DNA of 64,000 nt from Oscillospiraceae bacterium (GCA_017622995.1 JAGAQA010000042.1:1-64000), one strand, 5' to 3'. Counted from the stretch's first letter, positions 32,755-42,593 are shown. Notes: a model not told the origin generated them from the letters alone. Program-made: numbers and translations.

Positions 32755-32908
32755 CCAATTGAAAGTAGTCTTTCAATTAAAACGGCATCCCTTGATCGCG
32801 TTGCCGAAGCTGTGTTTTTTGGGATAAAAATCACAGCTTCCCGTCTCATTATGATTCTCTAATGAAAGTGTCCTCTCGCAAGCGATTGTCCACTTTCAAA
32901 AGAGAATC
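32755..32908. other. Array of four consecutive hairpins, including the glycosyltransferase terminator
   Basis: AATTGAAAG/CTTTCAATT (about 32759-32779), CGGCA/TGCCG (32783-32806), AAGCTGTG/CACAGCTT (32807-32839) and GATTCTCT with AAAGTG pairing CACTTT and AGAGAATC (32853-32908). The last is a plausible terminator for the - strand gene ending at 32930. The dense structure could also be a small RNA. Confidence 0.45.
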
Positions 32909-32929
32909 CGTATCATTATTTTGAATCAT

Positions 32930-34117
32930 TCAGGTTTCCAGCATTGGGACCAGTTCCGGCTGGCGCTCCTCAATGGCTTTCCGGTAAACCCCTTCCACCC
33001 GCTGTGCAAACTGCTGGGTACTGTAGGGCCGGGTAGCCGCCACAGCGTTTTTCCGGATTCGGCTGCCCAGTGGGCTGAAGGCCAGGATCAGGCTGTTCAG
33101 CAGATCTTCGTCCGAATCACCGGACAGAATCGCGCTGACGCCGTCTTTGAATACCCCCAGCAGGCAGGGGTCATTCACGGCACATACGCACAGCCCGGAG
33201 GCTGCCGCCTCAATGTAGGTAAGTCCCTGGGTCTCGGAATGGGAGGCGCTGACAAAAACATCCCCCGCCGCATAAAACCGATCAATCTCCTCCCAGGGCT
33301 TGCTGCCCACAATGGAAACACAGTCCGCCACGCCGAGGGCATGAACCTGCTCCTCCAGGTGGGGCCTCAAGGGGCCCTCGCCAATGATGAGCAAATGTAC
33401 ATCCGGGGCTTTTGCATGCAGGGCCGGGAAAACCCGCAGAATCTGTTCTACATTCTTCTCTTTGGCCAGTCTGCCGATGTTCAGCAGAACCCGTTTCCCC
33501 TCGGGAATGCCGCACTCCAGACGGGTCTGGGCGATTTCCTCAGGGCTGTGGTTTTCCGGATAGAATCTGTGCAGCTCCATTCCGCTGGGGATAATCTCAA
33601 TGGGTGCCTCCACCCCATACTGGCGAAGTAGGTTCTCCGTTTTGGCCGTAGGGACAATCACCTGGTCAAACCGGTCGCACCACCACTCCGAATACCGCTT
33701 GGCAATATTGCGGGCGGCGTTATCTCCGATGCCGTGGGTAATATAATAGGTGTAGTCCTCCCAGGCGGTGTGATAGGTATGAACCCTGGCACAGCCCGTA
33801 TGCCTGGCTATGTAGCGGCCCAGGAAGCCCATAACGAATTCGCTGTTGGTGTGCACCACATCAAAATGAATATCCAGCGCCTGCCGGACGGTGCCCACAC
33901 CGGGCAGTGCCACATTCCGATCCCGCAGAAAAATAAACTGGGCGGATTCCAGGTAATGCACACGCTCGCTCTGGTGCTCCTCCCAGCCCTTGCATTTTGG
34001 CGCATAGACATGAACGGTGTGCCCCCGGCGCTCCAGCTCTTTATAAAGATTCAGGCAGGAGGTGGCAACACCGTTGATTTCCGGGTAAAACGTATCGGTA
34101 AAGATTCCTATTTTCAT
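32930..34117 (-). CDS. GT4 glycosyltransferase (probable diacylglycerol glucosyltransferase)
   Basis: A 395-residue GT-B-fold enzyme. The N-terminal acceptor domain opens MKIGIFTDTFYPEINGVATS, the typical start of glycolipid-making GT4 enzymes such as 1,2-diacylglycerol 3-glucosyltransferases. The donor domain has NIGRLAKEKN and the E-x7-E region SETQGLTYIEAAASG. It probably glucosylates diacylglycerol at the membrane to make glycolipid or a lipoteichoic-acid anchor. It is divergent from cardiolipin synthase, so both genes at this locus concern membrane lipids. The precise acceptor is not proven by sequence. Confidence 0.87.
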   Translation of the reverse strand: MKIGIFTDTFYPEINGVATSCLNLYKELERRGHTVHVYAPKCKGWEEHQSERVHYLESAQFIFLRDRNVALPGVGTVRQALDIHFDVVHTNSEFVMGFLGRYIARHTGCARVHTYHTAWEDYTYYITHGIGDNAARNIAKRYSEWWCDRFDQVIVPTAKTENLLRQYGVEAPIEIIPSGMELHRFYPENHSPEEIAQTRLECGIPEGKRVLLNIGRLAKEKNVEQILRVFPALHAKAPDVHLLIIGEGPLRPHLEEQVHALGVADCVSIVGSKPWEEIDRFYAAGDVFVSASHSETQGLTYIEAAASGLCVCAVNDPCLLGVFKDGVSAILSGDSDEDLLNSLILAFSPLGSRIRKNAVAATRPYSTQQFAQRVEGVYRKAIEERQPELVPMLET

Positions 34118-34161
34118 AAAAAGGGGTTTCCTCTCAGATCAGCTATTGCAAATTTTTTGGT

Positions 34162-34190
34162 ATTATACCATATTGAACCATGTAATGCAA
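34162..34190 (-). promoter_or_regulatory. Promoter of the glycosyltransferase gene
   Basis: On the - strand TTGCAT (34185-34190), 17 bp, TATAAT (34162-34167). Confidence 0.75.
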
Positions 34191-34237
34191 TCGAACCGGG
34201 GAGAAAATAAGAAATTCTTATATTTTTCCCGGAGGTC

Positions 34238-34266
34238 TTGAAATACCCTTGCGCAATCGATATAAT
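34238..34266 (+). promoter_or_regulatory. Promoter of cls
   Basis: TTGAAA (34238-34243), 17 bp, TATAAT (34261-34266), about 40 bases before the ATG. Confidence 0.75.
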
Positions 34267-34304
34267 TGTAAAATATACCTGTCTTTTCGGGAAGGAGGCT
34301 CCCT

Positions 34305-35882
34305 ATGAATACCAAGGAAATCGCTGATAGCGGGCTCACTCTGCTGAAGAAGGGAAAACAGGGTCTTGTTCACGCCCTCTTTGGCCGTGTAGGCCTTCTG
34401 ATTCTCTCCATTCTGATCCAGGCCGCGGTCCTCTTTGGACTGTTCTCCTGGTTTGAAGACACGATCCCCATTTACCTGGGCGGAAGTGTGGTGTTTACAT
34501 TCTCGATCCTCCTGTATCTGGTGAACAGCACCATGGACCCTTCCGCAAAGATCACCTGGCTGATCATCATCATGGTCCTGCCGGTTTTTGGATGCCTGTT
34601 CTATCTGTGGACCCAAAGCGAATGGGGCCACCGGACCTTGAAGGCTCTGGTTAACCGCAGTGACAGGCTGAGCAAGGACCTGATCTGTCAGGACCCGGAG
34701 GTTTTTCAGAAGCTGGAAACAGAGGATCCCGGTGCGGCGGGACTTGCCCGATATATCGCCAGTACCGGCCTGTTCCCGGTTTACAATCAAACGGATGTAA
34801 CCTATTTCCCCCTGGGCGAGGACAAATGGGTCAGAATGCTTGCGGAACTGGAAAAGGCCCAGGAGTTTATTTATCTGGAATATTTCATTGTGGACGAGGG
34901 CCTGATGTGGGGAAAGATCCTGGAGATTCTGGCCCGCAAGGCAAAGCAGGGCCTGGATGTGCGCCTGATGTATGACGGCACCTGTGAGCTCACCACCCTG
35001 CCCTATGATTACCCCCGTCGGCTGGAAGAGCTGGGAATCAAGTGCAAGATGTTCTCCCCCATTGCTCCGGTGATGTCCACCCACTATAACTACCGGGACC
35101 ATCGAAAAATTCTGGTCATCGACGGAGACACCGCGTTTACCGGCGGCGTGAACCTGGCCGATGAGTACATCAACCACATCATTCGCTATGGCCACTGGAA
35201 GGATGCGGCCATTATGCTGAAGGGCGATGCTGTGGAGAGCTTTACGCTCATGTTCCTGCAAATGTGGAATGTTGACGAGAAAGAGCCGGTATTTCCGGAA
35301 CGCATTCCAAAGCCCAGCATTCCGGACAGCTATTCCGGTTTTGTAATCCCCTACGGCGACTGCCCGCTGGACGACAACAAGCTGGGTGAGATGGTGTATA
35401 TCGATCTGCTGAACCGGGCGACCCGATATGTACACATTATGACCCCCTACCTGATCCTGGACGGAGAGATGGAAACCGCCCTGAAGTATGCCGCCCAGCG
35501 AGGGGTGGATGTAAAAATCATTCTGCCGGGAATTCCGGATAAGGTCATTCCCTATGCGCTGGCAAAAACCCACTACAAGAGTCTGATACGTTCCGGCGTC
35601 AAAATTTACGAATACACCCCCGGCTTCGTCCATGCCAAGGTATTCATTCGGGACGATCTGGAGGCCGTGGTCGGCACCATCAATCTGGACTACCGGAGTC
35701 TATACCACCACTTCGAGTGTGCCGCCTACCTGCGGGATGTGCGGTGCCTGCCGGACATTGAACGGGATTTCCTACGGACACTGAATGCCTGCCGTCCCGT
35801 TTCCGAGGAGAGCATCCGCCAGGAAAAGCTGTCGGTCAAGCTGGCAGGCTATCTGGCAAAGGTCATTGCCCCGCTGCTGTAG
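34305..35882 (+). CDS. cls: Cardiolipin synthase
   Basis: A 525-residue membrane enzyme of the phospholipase D superfamily that condenses two phosphatidylglycerol molecules to cardiolipin. Two or three N-terminal transmembrane helices (about 28-50, 55-75, 82-102) precede two HKD motifs: DHRKILVIDGDTAFTGG and HAKVFIRDDLEAVVGT. The internal NLADEY and NLDYRS segments after the motifs are also typical. GGAAGGAGG precedes the ATG. The FMN reductase gene follows 18 bp later and may be cotranscribed. Confidence 0.95.
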   Translation: MNTKEIADSGLTLLKKGKQGLVHALFGRVGLLILSILIQAAVLFGLFSWFEDTIPIYLGGSVVFTFSILLYLVNSTMDPSAKITWLIIIMVLPVFGCLFYLWTQSEWGHRTLKALVNRSDRLSKDLICQDPEVFQKLETEDPGAAGLARYIASTGLFPVYNQTDVTYFPLGEDKWVRMLAELEKAQEFIYLEYFIVDEGLMWGKILEILARKAKQGLDVRLMYDGTCELTTLPYDYPRRLEELGIKCKMFSPIAPVMSTHYNYRDHRKILVIDGDTAFTGGVNLADEYINHIIRYGHWKDAAIMLKGDAVESFTLMFLQMWNVDEKEPVFPERIPKPSIPDSYSGFVIPYGDCPLDDNKLGEMVYIDLLNRATRYVHIMTPYLILDGEMETALKYAAQRGVDVKIILPGIPDKVIPYALAKTHYKSLIRSGVKIYEYTPGFVHAKVFIRDDLEAVVGTINLDYRSLYHHFECAAYLRDVRCLPDIERDFLRTLNACRPVSEESIRQEKLSVKLAGYLAKVIAPLL

Positions 35883-35900
35883 CAGAGGAAGGAGAAATTT

Positions 35901-36518
35901 ATGAAAGTATTGATGATCAATGGCAGTCCCCGGGCGGAGGGGAATACCGCCCTCGCCCTCCGGGAAATGGAAGCCATTTTTCGGGAAGCCGGCGTGGATG
36001 TGACTACCATGCAGGTTGGGAACAAGGCGATCCGGGGCTGCATTGCCTGCGGGAAATGCGCGGCTCTTGGGAAATGCGTCTTTGACGACGCGGTAAACGA
36101 CGCTGCCGCCCTTCTTCCCCAGGTAGACGGACTGGTTTTGGCCAGCCCTGTATACTATGCCTCCGCCAATGGAAACCTGATTTCCTTTCTGGATCGGCTG
36201 TTTCACAGCAACCATTGTGATCTGACCATGAAGGTCGGCGCCAGTGTGGTGTGCGCCCGTCGGGGCGGCTGCTCCGCAACCTTTGATGAACTGAACAAAT
36301 ACTTTACCATTTCCGGTATGCCCGTGGCCTCCAGCCAGTACTGGAACAGCATCCATGGCCGTCTGCCCGGTGAGGCCGACCAGGACCAGGAGGGTAAGCA
36401 GACCATGCGTGCCCTGGCAAGAAACATGGTGTTCCTGATGAAGAGCATCGCCCTGGGAAAGGAAGCCTTTGGACTTCCGGAACAGGAAACGCGCATTTCC
36501 ACCCATTACATCCGATAA
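35901..36518 (+). CDS. NADPH-dependent FMN reductase / flavodoxin-family protein
   Basis: A 205-residue flavodoxin-fold protein: the FMN phosphate loop is INGSPRAEGNTALAL at the N-terminus and the isoalloxazine loop is ASPVYYASANGNLISFLDR. The motif CIACGKCAALGKCVFDD suggests a redox-active or metal-binding cysteine cluster seen in this subfamily. It should reduce quinones, FMN or metal/iron compounds with NAD(P)H. GGAAGGAG lies nine bases before the ATG. A very strong terminator follows. Confidence 0.9.
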   Translation: MKVLMINGSPRAEGNTALALREMEAIFREAGVDVTTMQVGNKAIRGCIACGKCAALGKCVFDDAVNDAAALLPQVDGLVLASPVYYASANGNLISFLDRLFHSNHCDLTMKVGASVVCARRGGCSATFDELNKYFTISGMPVASSQYWNSIHGRLPGEADQDQEGKQTMRALARNMVFLMKSIALGKEAFGLPEQETRISTHYIR

Positions 36519-36520
36519 AC

Positions 36521-36560
36521 AAATCATCGCCGCACAGGAAAACCTGTGCGGCGATGATTT
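36521..36560. terminator. Strong bidirectional terminator
   Basis: Bases 36521-36538 pair perfectly with 36543-36560 (18-bp stem). The stem begins AAATCATCGCCGC and ends with GCGGCGATGATTT. It serves both the reductase gene and the convergent surface-protein gene. Confidence 0.9.
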
Positions 36561-36574
36561 ATGTGGAACGAGTA

Positions 36575-37990
36575 TTATTTGCCCGTTCTGTTTTTCCTTC
36601 TTCTCTTTTTTACATGCTTTCCCTGGGGCTCTGTCAGGATGAACACCAGAATCAGAATTCCGACAACGGACAACGTGCACAGAACCATCCAAACCGCTTT
36701 GGGAAGGGGCTTCTTGGGGGCTGTAGGCGCAGGCATAGGAAGGTCCTTCGGAACAGAAGGCTGGGCAGGCTCTGAGGTTTCCGGCTCGGGCTCCTCCGGA
36801 AGCACCGGGTCCTCCCGCTTCACCCTGGCGCCGCACAAATCACAGATGCCCTCACTGCGTCCCGGAGCCTCGGCAGTCGCCGGCTTTTTGACCTGCCACT
36901 CGGTAACGGTATGGCTGTAAAGGGTGTAGTGATCCCGGTAGGTATAGCCGCAGGTCTTGCAGGTATACCGGGTGTAACCAAAGGAATCGCAGGAAGACGG
37001 CACCACCGTTTCTTCTATCTCCGGGCGCTCACAGGTTTCCGGCCGAAGCTCCCGGTCATACTCCAGCACCTCTTCCGCCTGGAAATGCTCCGTTTGATTG
37101 TCCGTGAAACCATAATTGTAATTCATGGATTTCATCAGCTCGCCAATAAGTGCCTTGCAGTAGGCACGGCGGGCCCGGAAATCTTCAAAGAAGCGAATCC
37201 TGCCGGATACCGTATTGTTGCGGAAGTAGGCCGTCCTGCCCATACCGATGGGATATTGCAGAAGCATACCGCCGATACCGCCGCTGTGGACATAACCGTG
37301 CTCGGAAACATAAGCGTCCAGCTTGACCTGGGTGTCGGTAACCTCAACAAAGCCGGTGCCGAAGACACCGCCCAGAAACTGTTCATCGCCGGTTTCCCGG
37401 TCGGTATCCACGCAGATGAGGGTGGTGTCCACCTGGCAGTTCCCCACGGCGGCAACGCCGTAGCCTACCATTCCGGCAAGGCCGAACATCCCCTGGTGGG
37501 CACGAAGCTCCAGGCAGCCGGAAACTGAGCAGTTGAGGATGGTACTATCCATACTGCATCCCGCCATTCCACCGGCCATGCAGGGCTCCTCCGTCTGGAC
37601 CAGCAAGCGCAGATTCACCAGGTTCAGTTCCCGCACCTCCGCGTTGGTCAGCCTGCCGAAGAAGCCGGCAAAGGCGGCTGTGTATTCCTTCTGATTGCCG
37701 TCCAGCACCTGGCTCTGGCTTTTTCCCGGGGCTTTGATTGTGAGATTCAGAATGGAATGTCCGTTCCCGTCAAACTTACCGGAAAAATCCGGGCAGGGCC
37801 AATCCACGCCGGTCATATCCAGGTCTTTCATGAGAACATAGTTTCCCTCCGGATGATCCGCCATGGTCAGCAGCTCCTCCGGGCTGGAAATCTGTATGTA
37901 AGCCTGTTGGGTTTCCTCCGGTGGGTCCTCCGCCCATACAGGCAGCACCAGCAAACAAAGCGCCAGCAGGCCGGTGATCAATCGTTTCAT
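36575..37990 (-). CDS. Exported, membrane-anchored protein with GLUG-like repeats
   Basis: A 471-residue protein with an N-terminal signal peptide (cleavage after PVWA), a glycine-rich beta-helix-like region (FSGKFDGNGHSILNLTI, AFAGFFGRLTNAEVRELNL and similar, residues about 60-260), a CxxCG-containing domain (YTCKTCGYTY ... CDLCGARV) that may bind zinc, a Pro/Glu-rich linker, and a C-terminal transmembrane helix with a basic tail. This is the layout of a cell-surface protein facing outwards. GLUG repeats occur in adhesins and Ig-protease-like proteins. Function is not known. Confidence 0.75.
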   Translation of the reverse strand: MKRLITGLLALCLLVLPVWAEDPPEETQQAYIQISSPEELLTMADHPEGNYVLMKDLDMTGVDWPCPDFSGKFDGNGHSILNLTIKAPGKSQSQVLDGNQKEYTAAFAGFFGRLTNAEVRELNLVNLRLLVQTEEPCMAGGMAGCSMDSTILNCSVSGCLELRAHQGMFGLAGMVGYGVAAVGNCQVDTTLICVDTDRETGDEQFLGGVFGTGFVEVTDTQVKLDAYVSEHGYVHSGGIGGMLLQYPIGMGRTAYFRNNTVSGRIRFFEDFRARRAYCKALIGELMKSMNYNYGFTDNQTEHFQAEEVLEYDRELRPETCERPEIEETVVPSSCDSFGYTRYTCKTCGYTYRDHYTLYSHTVTEWQVKKPATAEAPGRSEGICDLCGARVKREDPVLPEEPEPETSEPAQPSVPKDLPMPAPTAPKKPLPKAVWMVLCTLSVVGILILVFILTEPQGKHVKKRRRKNRTGK

Positions 37991-38058
37991 CTTACATCAT
38001 CCGCTTCCGTTGTTGTTAACCCTATCATAGCAGAAACGGCTTTCAGATGCAACCGGGG

Positions 38059-39543
38059 TTATGAACGCATTTCCTCCTGCTGAATATCTTCAAAGGCGGA
38101 ATACATAGGCGCAACATCCTTGCCCTTCAGGGTACGGTCAATATAGTTCTTTGTGATCCTGCGCACCAGGCCGGACAGCGCCACAACGCCGATCAGGTTG
38201 GGAATGGCCATCAGGCCGTTAAAGGTGTCGCTGAGATCCCAGGCAAGATCCAGCTGCATGGTGGCGCCCACCATGATAAAGACCACAAAAATGATCTTAT
38301 AGAACATGGTTGCCTTGGTGCCGAAGAGATACTCAAAGGCTTTGGTTCCGTAATGGCTCCAGCCCAGAACCGTAGAGAATGCGAACAGCAAAATGGCAAC
38401 GGCAATGAAAGCCGAACCAAAGGCGCCGAATTCCAGACTGAAGGCCTCCGCAACCATGGCGGTCTTCTCGGTGGAAGTCAACATAGCGCCGGTGTTCAGG
38501 TCAACCAGCCCGCTGGTCAGCACGGCCAGAGCGGTAAGGGTACACACCACCAGTGTGTCGGCAAACACCTCAAAGATGCCCCACATACCCTGGGTCACAG
38601 GCTCTTTCACATTGGAATTGGAATGGACCATAACACTGGAGCCAAGACCGGCTTCGTTGGAAAACACGCCGCGCTTCATACCCCAGGTAACGGCAGCCTT
38701 GACGCCGCTGCCCACGATGCCGCCGCCGACAGCCTTCATCGCAAAGGCACCCTTGAAAATAGAGGCAAAGGCAGGGGCAATATTCCCTGCGTTGAGGATC
38801 ACCAGAATCAGAGCGCCCACCACATAGGCAACTGCCATCACAGGCACCAGCTTTTCGGTGACGGCCGCAATCCGCTTCAGGCCGCCCACAATGACCAGTG
38901 CGGCAATGATCATCAGCAGGGCGCCGGTGACCCAATTGGGGATCCGGAAGGCACTCTTCATATTGGTGGCAATGGAATTGATCTGGCTCATGTTTCCGAT
39001 GCCGAAGCTGGCCAGAACGCAGAAAATACTGAACAGGAGTGCCAGCACCTTACCGATGTTCTTGCAGCCCCGGAAGCCGCCCAGGCCGTCCCGCAGATAG
39101 TACATGGCGCCGCCGGACCACTCCCCCGCGGAATTCTTCCGGCGGTAGTAGATACCAAGCACGTTTTCGGAAAAATTGGTCATCATACCGAAAATGGCCA
39201 CAATCCACATCCAGAAGATGGCGCCGGGACCGCCGGACACGATGGCAGAGGCAACGCCCGCGATATTACCGGTGCCGATGGTCGCTGCCAGCGCCGTACA
39301 CAGGCTCTGGAACTGGCTGATGGAACGATCCTCTTTCCCGGTATGGGCCGTAACGTGCTTGTTCTTAAAAATGGCGCCAACGGTGTTTTCAAACCAGTGC
39401 CTGATGTGGCTTACCTGAAACCCCCGGGTGAGCAGGGTCATCAGCACGCCGGTCCCCACCAGCAGCACCAGCATGGGAATACCCCACACAAAATTGTTGA
39501 CTTTCCCGTTTACCTGTTCCACTACCTTCAATACCGCATCCAT
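38059..39543 (-). CDS. Alanine/glycine:cation symporter (AGCS family)
   Basis: A 494-residue secondary transporter with about eleven membrane helices. AGCS signature regions include ALAATIGTGNIAGVASAI, GGPGAIFWMW, NFSENVLGI and KRGVFSNEAGLGSS. It imports glycine or alanine together with sodium. The start at 39543 has GAGGAAAG upstream; longer frames extend into the riboswitch terminator. A tandem glycine riboswitch precedes it, which supports glycine as a substrate or signal. Confidence 0.94.
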   Translation of the reverse strand: MDAVLKVVEQVNGKVNNFVWGIPMLVLLVGTGVLMTLLTRGFQVSHIRHWFENTVGAIFKNKHVTAHTGKEDRSISQFQSLCTALAATIGTGNIAGVASAIVSGGPGAIFWMWIVAIFGMMTNFSENVLGIYYRRKNSAGEWSGGAMYYLRDGLGGFRGCKNIGKVLALLFSIFCVLASFGIGNMSQINSIATNMKSAFRIPNWVTGALLMIIAALVIVGGLKRIAAVTEKLVPVMAVAYVVGALILVILNAGNIAPAFASIFKGAFAMKAVGGGIVGSGVKAAVTWGMKRGVFSNEAGLGSSVMVHSNSNVKEPVTQGMWGIFEVFADTLVVCTLTALAVLTSGLVDLNTGAMLTSTEKTAMVAEAFSLEFGAFGSAFIAVAILLFAFSTVLGWSHYGTKAFEYLFGTKATMFYKIIFVVFIMVGATMQLDLAWDLSDTFNGLMAIPNLIGVVALSGLVRRITKNYIDRTLKGKDVAPMYSAFEDIQQEEMRS

Positions 39544-39565
39544 TTTTCTTTCCTCCTCTGGAATA

Positions 39566-39600
39566 TAATAAAACAGGAATACCCCAAGGGGTACTCCTGT
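39566..39600 (-). terminator. Riboswitch expression-platform terminator
   Basis: CAGGAGTACCCC and GGGGTATTCCTG pair on the - strand, followed by TTTTATT. It sits between the glycine aptamers and the AGCS start, so it can act as the regulated terminator. A further hairpin (CCCGGCAG/CTGCCGG) lies at about 39617-39636. Confidence 0.8.
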
Positions 39601-39650
39601 AAAAAGGCCAGCTGCTCCCGGCAGGAAAGCTGCCGGAACAAAACACAAAC

Positions 39651-39829
39651 TCTGTCCTTTTGCCTGAGAGATTCGGTGAGAAACACCCCTTGCACCTTCG
39701 GCCTCTGAAAAATTCAGATGTCTCCAGAGTGCGATCCACTGGCGGTCCTACCGCTTACGCGCGGCACCTGAGAGTGTTGCTCCTTCGGTCGGGTATAAAA
39801 CCCTGTTTTCCGTCAGCTTCCTATCGCAC
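39651..39829 (-). ncRNA. Tandem glycine riboswitch (gcvT motif)
   Basis: On the - strand the second aptamer (39651-39728) has CTCTGGAGA ... CCGAAGGTGCAA ... CTCTCAGGCAAAAGGACAG, the hallmark ending of glycine aptamers. The first aptamer (39729-39829) is closed by TGCGAT/ATCGCA and contains CCGAAGGAGCAA and CTCTCAGGT. A very short linker joins them, as in cooperative tandem riboswitches. It should control the AGCS transporter by termination. Confidence 0.93.
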
Positions 39830-39852
39830 GGTATTCAGTTTTGCATGAAATG

Positions 39853-39881
39853 ACTATATCATATCCGCTTTTCAGATGCAA
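39853..39881 (-). promoter_or_regulatory. Promoter of the riboswitch-AGCS unit
   Basis: On the - strand TTGCAT (39876-39881), 17 bp, TATAGT (39853-39858), just upstream of the first aptamer. Confidence 0.7.
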
Positions 39882-40110
39882 GAATGAAAATACATTTTGT
39901 AGCATTCACCAGCCATGCACTGATTTTTCGTCGCCGATATGGTACAATAGACGAAGCAGGAATCCTGCAAATATGAAATTTTGCTTTCCCTTTCCTGCAA
40001 AATTCATGATTTACGGAAATCATAAACTGTGATATGATGGTAGTGGACGTTCATGGTCCCCTGTCTTCTGCCCCAATTCTCAATACACACAATCAGGAAG
40101 GATGATTCTC
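39882..40110. other. Region upstream of the nitroreductase gene
   Basis: No gene is seen. ATGATTT-ACGG-AAATCAT (about 40005-40022) is a perfect short palindrome that could be an operator, and TATGAT-like boxes near 40033 could be a -10 element. The -35 box is not clear. Confidence 0.35.
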
Positions 40111-40665
40111 TTGGAAAACGCACTGCAATTTCTGAAAGCAAGACGCAGCACCCGCGCATATCTTGATAAGGCCGTTCCCTCAGAATTTCTGGAAGCCGTT
40201 TTGGAAGCGGGCCGCTATGCCCCCAGCGGCAAAAATGTTCAGGCCACCCATTTTCTGGTGATCCGGAACAAGGCGGTTCTTAATCAGCTTGCCCAGCTTG
40301 TGCGGGAGGGCTTCCATCGCGCAGGCGAAGACCGCCCCGAGGGCTACACCTTCCATTACAATCCCGATGTGCTGATCATCACCTGCAACCGGCTGGATAA
40401 TCCCAACGGACCTGCCGACTGTGCCTGTGCCCTGGAAAACATGATGCTGATGGCAAGCAGCCTGGAGCTTGGCAGCTGCTGGATCAACCAGCTGAAGAGT
40501 CTGAATGCGGATCCAGAGATCAACGGCTATCTGTTTTCTCTGGGCATGGATCCCCAGGAGCGGGTTTATGGAGCCCTTGCTTTGGGCTACGCCGCCACGG
40601 AAGATGGACTTCCCAACCACGAGCCCGGACAGCGCAAAGGCAATCCGGTAACCATTATAATTTAG
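40111..40665 (+). CDS. Nitroreductase family protein
   Basis: A 184-residue FMN-binding nitroreductase-fold protein. Features are FLKARRSTRAY (FMN phosphate contacts), AGRYAPSGKNVQATHFLVI, and GSCWINQL followed by the C-terminal ALGYAATEDGLPNHEPGQRK. It should reduce nitro compounds, quinones or flavin substrates using NAD(P)H. I prefer the TTG start at 40111 because AGGAAGG lies nine bases upstream; the ATG at 40102 directly abuts that site. It is a single-gene unit. Confidence 0.9.
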   Translation: MENALQFLKARRSTRAYLDKAVPSEFLEAVLEAGRYAPSGKNVQATHFLVIRNKAVLNQLAQLVREGFHRAGEDRPEGYTFHYNPDVLIITCNRLDNPNGPADCACALENMMLMASSLELGSCWINQLKSLNADPEINGYLFSLGMDPQERVYGALALGYAATEDGLPNHEPGQRKGNPVTIII

Positions 40666-40674
40666 GACAACACA

Positions 40675-40710
40675 TTGCCCCGCCTTTCGGTAAAATGAAA
40701 GGCGGGGCAA
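40675..40710. terminator. Bidirectional terminator between nitroreductase gene and ftsH
   Basis: TTGCCCCGCCTTTC and GAAAGGCGGGGCAA form a perfect 14-bp stem. Confidence 0.88.
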
Positions 40711-40715
40711 TTGTA

Positions 40716-42593
40716 TCAGGATTCCTCCGGTTCTTCGTAGCCGTCGGTCAGTGCGGTTGCGGAGCCCTGGGAAAGCTCTCTGCCTTCCATCAGATCCGCA
40801 AACTGCGCGCCGGTCATGGTTTCGTTGGCCAGCAGGTAGTCCGCGATGGCCTGCAGCTTTTCGCCGTCCCTGGTCAGAATGGTCTTACAGTCCTCATAGG
40901 CCCGGTCAATGAGGGCCTTGACCTCCTCATCGATGGTTCCGGCCACCTTTTCGGAATAGCTCTTGGTGTTCTGATAATCCCGTCCGATAAAGACCTCGCC
41001 GTCATCCAGATAGGATACCGTTCCCAGCTTTTCGCACATACCATAGCGGGCCACCATATCCTTGGCAAGCTTGGTTGCACGGTCAATATCATTGGATGCA
41101 CCAACGGAGATGTCTCCCACATACAGGGCCTCGGCCACCCGGCCGCCCAGCAGACCCACGATCTGCTCATACATCTCATTCCGGGTCAGGTTGGAGGAAT
41201 CATCCTTGGGCAGATACCAGGTTGCGCCCAGACTGCGGCCCCGGGGCACAATGGAAATCTGCCGCACCGGATCGTGGGAGGGCAGACGGTACATGGCCAC
41301 CGCGTGCCCGGCCTCGTGAATGGCAGTGGTCCGGAGATCCCGGCGGGACTGGACATGGCTGTGCTTGGCAGGACCGGCAACGATCTTCATGAGGGCTTCG
41401 TTGATGTCCTCCATGTTGATGACCGGCCGGTCATCCCGGGCGGCCATAATGGCAGATTCATTCAGAAGGTTGCTCAGATCTGCTCCGGTAAAACCGGAGG
41501 TAGCCCGGGCAATGGTACGCAGGCTGACGGAATCATCCAGCTTCTTATCCTTGGCGTGGACCCGAAGGATTTCCTCCCGGCCCTTCACATCCGGGCGGTT
41601 TACCTGAATCTGACGGTCAAACCGGCCGGGTCGCAGCAGCGCGGGATCCAGAATATCCGGACGGTTGGTGGCAGCCAGGACGATGATGCCCTCGGTATGG
41701 CCAAAGCCATCCATCTCCACCAGCAACTGGTTCAGGGTCTGCTCCTTTTCGTCGTGGCCGCCGCCCAGACCCGTTCCGCGCTTGCGGCCTACGGCATCGA
41801 TCTCATCGATGAACACAATGGCAGGGGCCAGCTTCTTAGCCTGCTCAAACAGATCTCTGACCCGGCTGGCGCCCACGCCCACATACATTTCCACAAAGTC
41901 GGAACCGGAGATGGAAAGGAACTGCACGTCGGCTTCTCCGGCCACCGCCCGGGCCAACAGGGTCTTGCCGGTGCCCGGAGGGCCAACCAGCAGAATGCCA
42001 TGGGGAATCCGGGCGCCGATCTGGGTAAATTTCCCGGGATTCCGAAGAAAATCCACAATTTCCGCCAGCTCTTCCTTTTCTTCATCCGCACCGGCCACAT
42101 CGGCAAAGGTGACCTTCTTACCGTCCGGCACGCCCAGCACCGTCCGGGCCTTTCCGAAATTGGCAAGCGGGTTGCTGCCGTTCATCTTCCCCATCAACAG
42201 GGTCCACAGCACCAGCAGAACACCACCGGCAAGGATGATGGGCAGCACAAAATCATAGGGGGAAAGCTCCTTCCCCGGAACAAAATCATAGCGTTCCAAC
42301 TTTCCGGAGGCGTGCTGTTCCTGGAAGGTCTCCTCCAGCTCCTGCCGGAAAGATTCCGGCTGGGCCAATTGGGCCCGGAGCTGTGTTTTCCCATTATAGG
42401 GGGTATGGAGCTCCAGGGAAATGGTATTTCCCTTCACAACAAAGGAGCGAACCTGCTCCTTTTCAAACAGCCCCACCAATTCGGAATAGGGCAGCTCGCT
42501 TTTGCTGGTGGCCGTCATGCCGCTGATCCAGGAAAACACCAGAACCAGGGCAGCCAGATAGATCACCAGCGGTACAAGTCTTCGGTTATTCAA
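40716..42593 (-). CDS. ftsH: ATP-dependent zinc metalloprotease FtsH
   Basis: A 625-residue membrane AAA+ protease for quality control of membrane and regulatory proteins. Two N-terminal transmembrane helices (about 7-25 and 117-135) enclose a small outside domain. The AAA module has [17 protein letters not shown] and the second region of homology [20 protein letters not shown]. The zinc site is HEAGH. Start codon is TTG with AAGGAG ten bases upstream. It is the last gene of the gdpP-rplI-dnaB-tilS-hpt-ftsH run; tilS-hpt-ftsH is a conserved Firmicute order. Confidence 0.95.
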   Translation of the reverse strand: MNNRRLVPLVIYLAALVLVFSWISGMTATSKSELPYSELVGLFEKEQVRSFVVKGNTISLELHTPYNGKTQLRAQLAQPESFRQELEETFQEQHASGKLERYDFVPGKELSPYDFVLPIILAGGVLLVLWTLLMGKMNGSNPLANFGKARTVLGVPDGKKVTFADVAGADEEKEELAEIVDFLRNPGKFTQIGARIPHGILLVGPPGTGKTLLARAVAGEADVQFLSISGSDFVEMYVGVGASRVRDLFEQAKKLAPAIVFIDEIDAVGRKRGTGLGGGHDEKEQTLNQLLVEMDGFGHTEGIIVLAATNRPDILDPALLRPGRFDRQIQVNRPDVKGREEILRVHAKDKKLDDSVSLRTIARATSGFTGADLSNLLNESAIMAARDDRPVINMEDINEALMKIVAGPAKHSHVQSRRDLRTTAIHEAGHAVAMYRLPSHDPVRQISIVPRGRSLGATWYLPKDDSSNLTRNEMYEQIVGLLGGRVAEALYVGDISVGASNDIDRATKLAKDMVARYGMCEKLGTVSYLDDGEVFIGRDYQNTKSYSEKVAGTIDEEVKALIDRAYEDCKTILTRDGEKLQAIADYLLANETMTGAQFADLMEGRELSQGSATALTDGYEEPEES

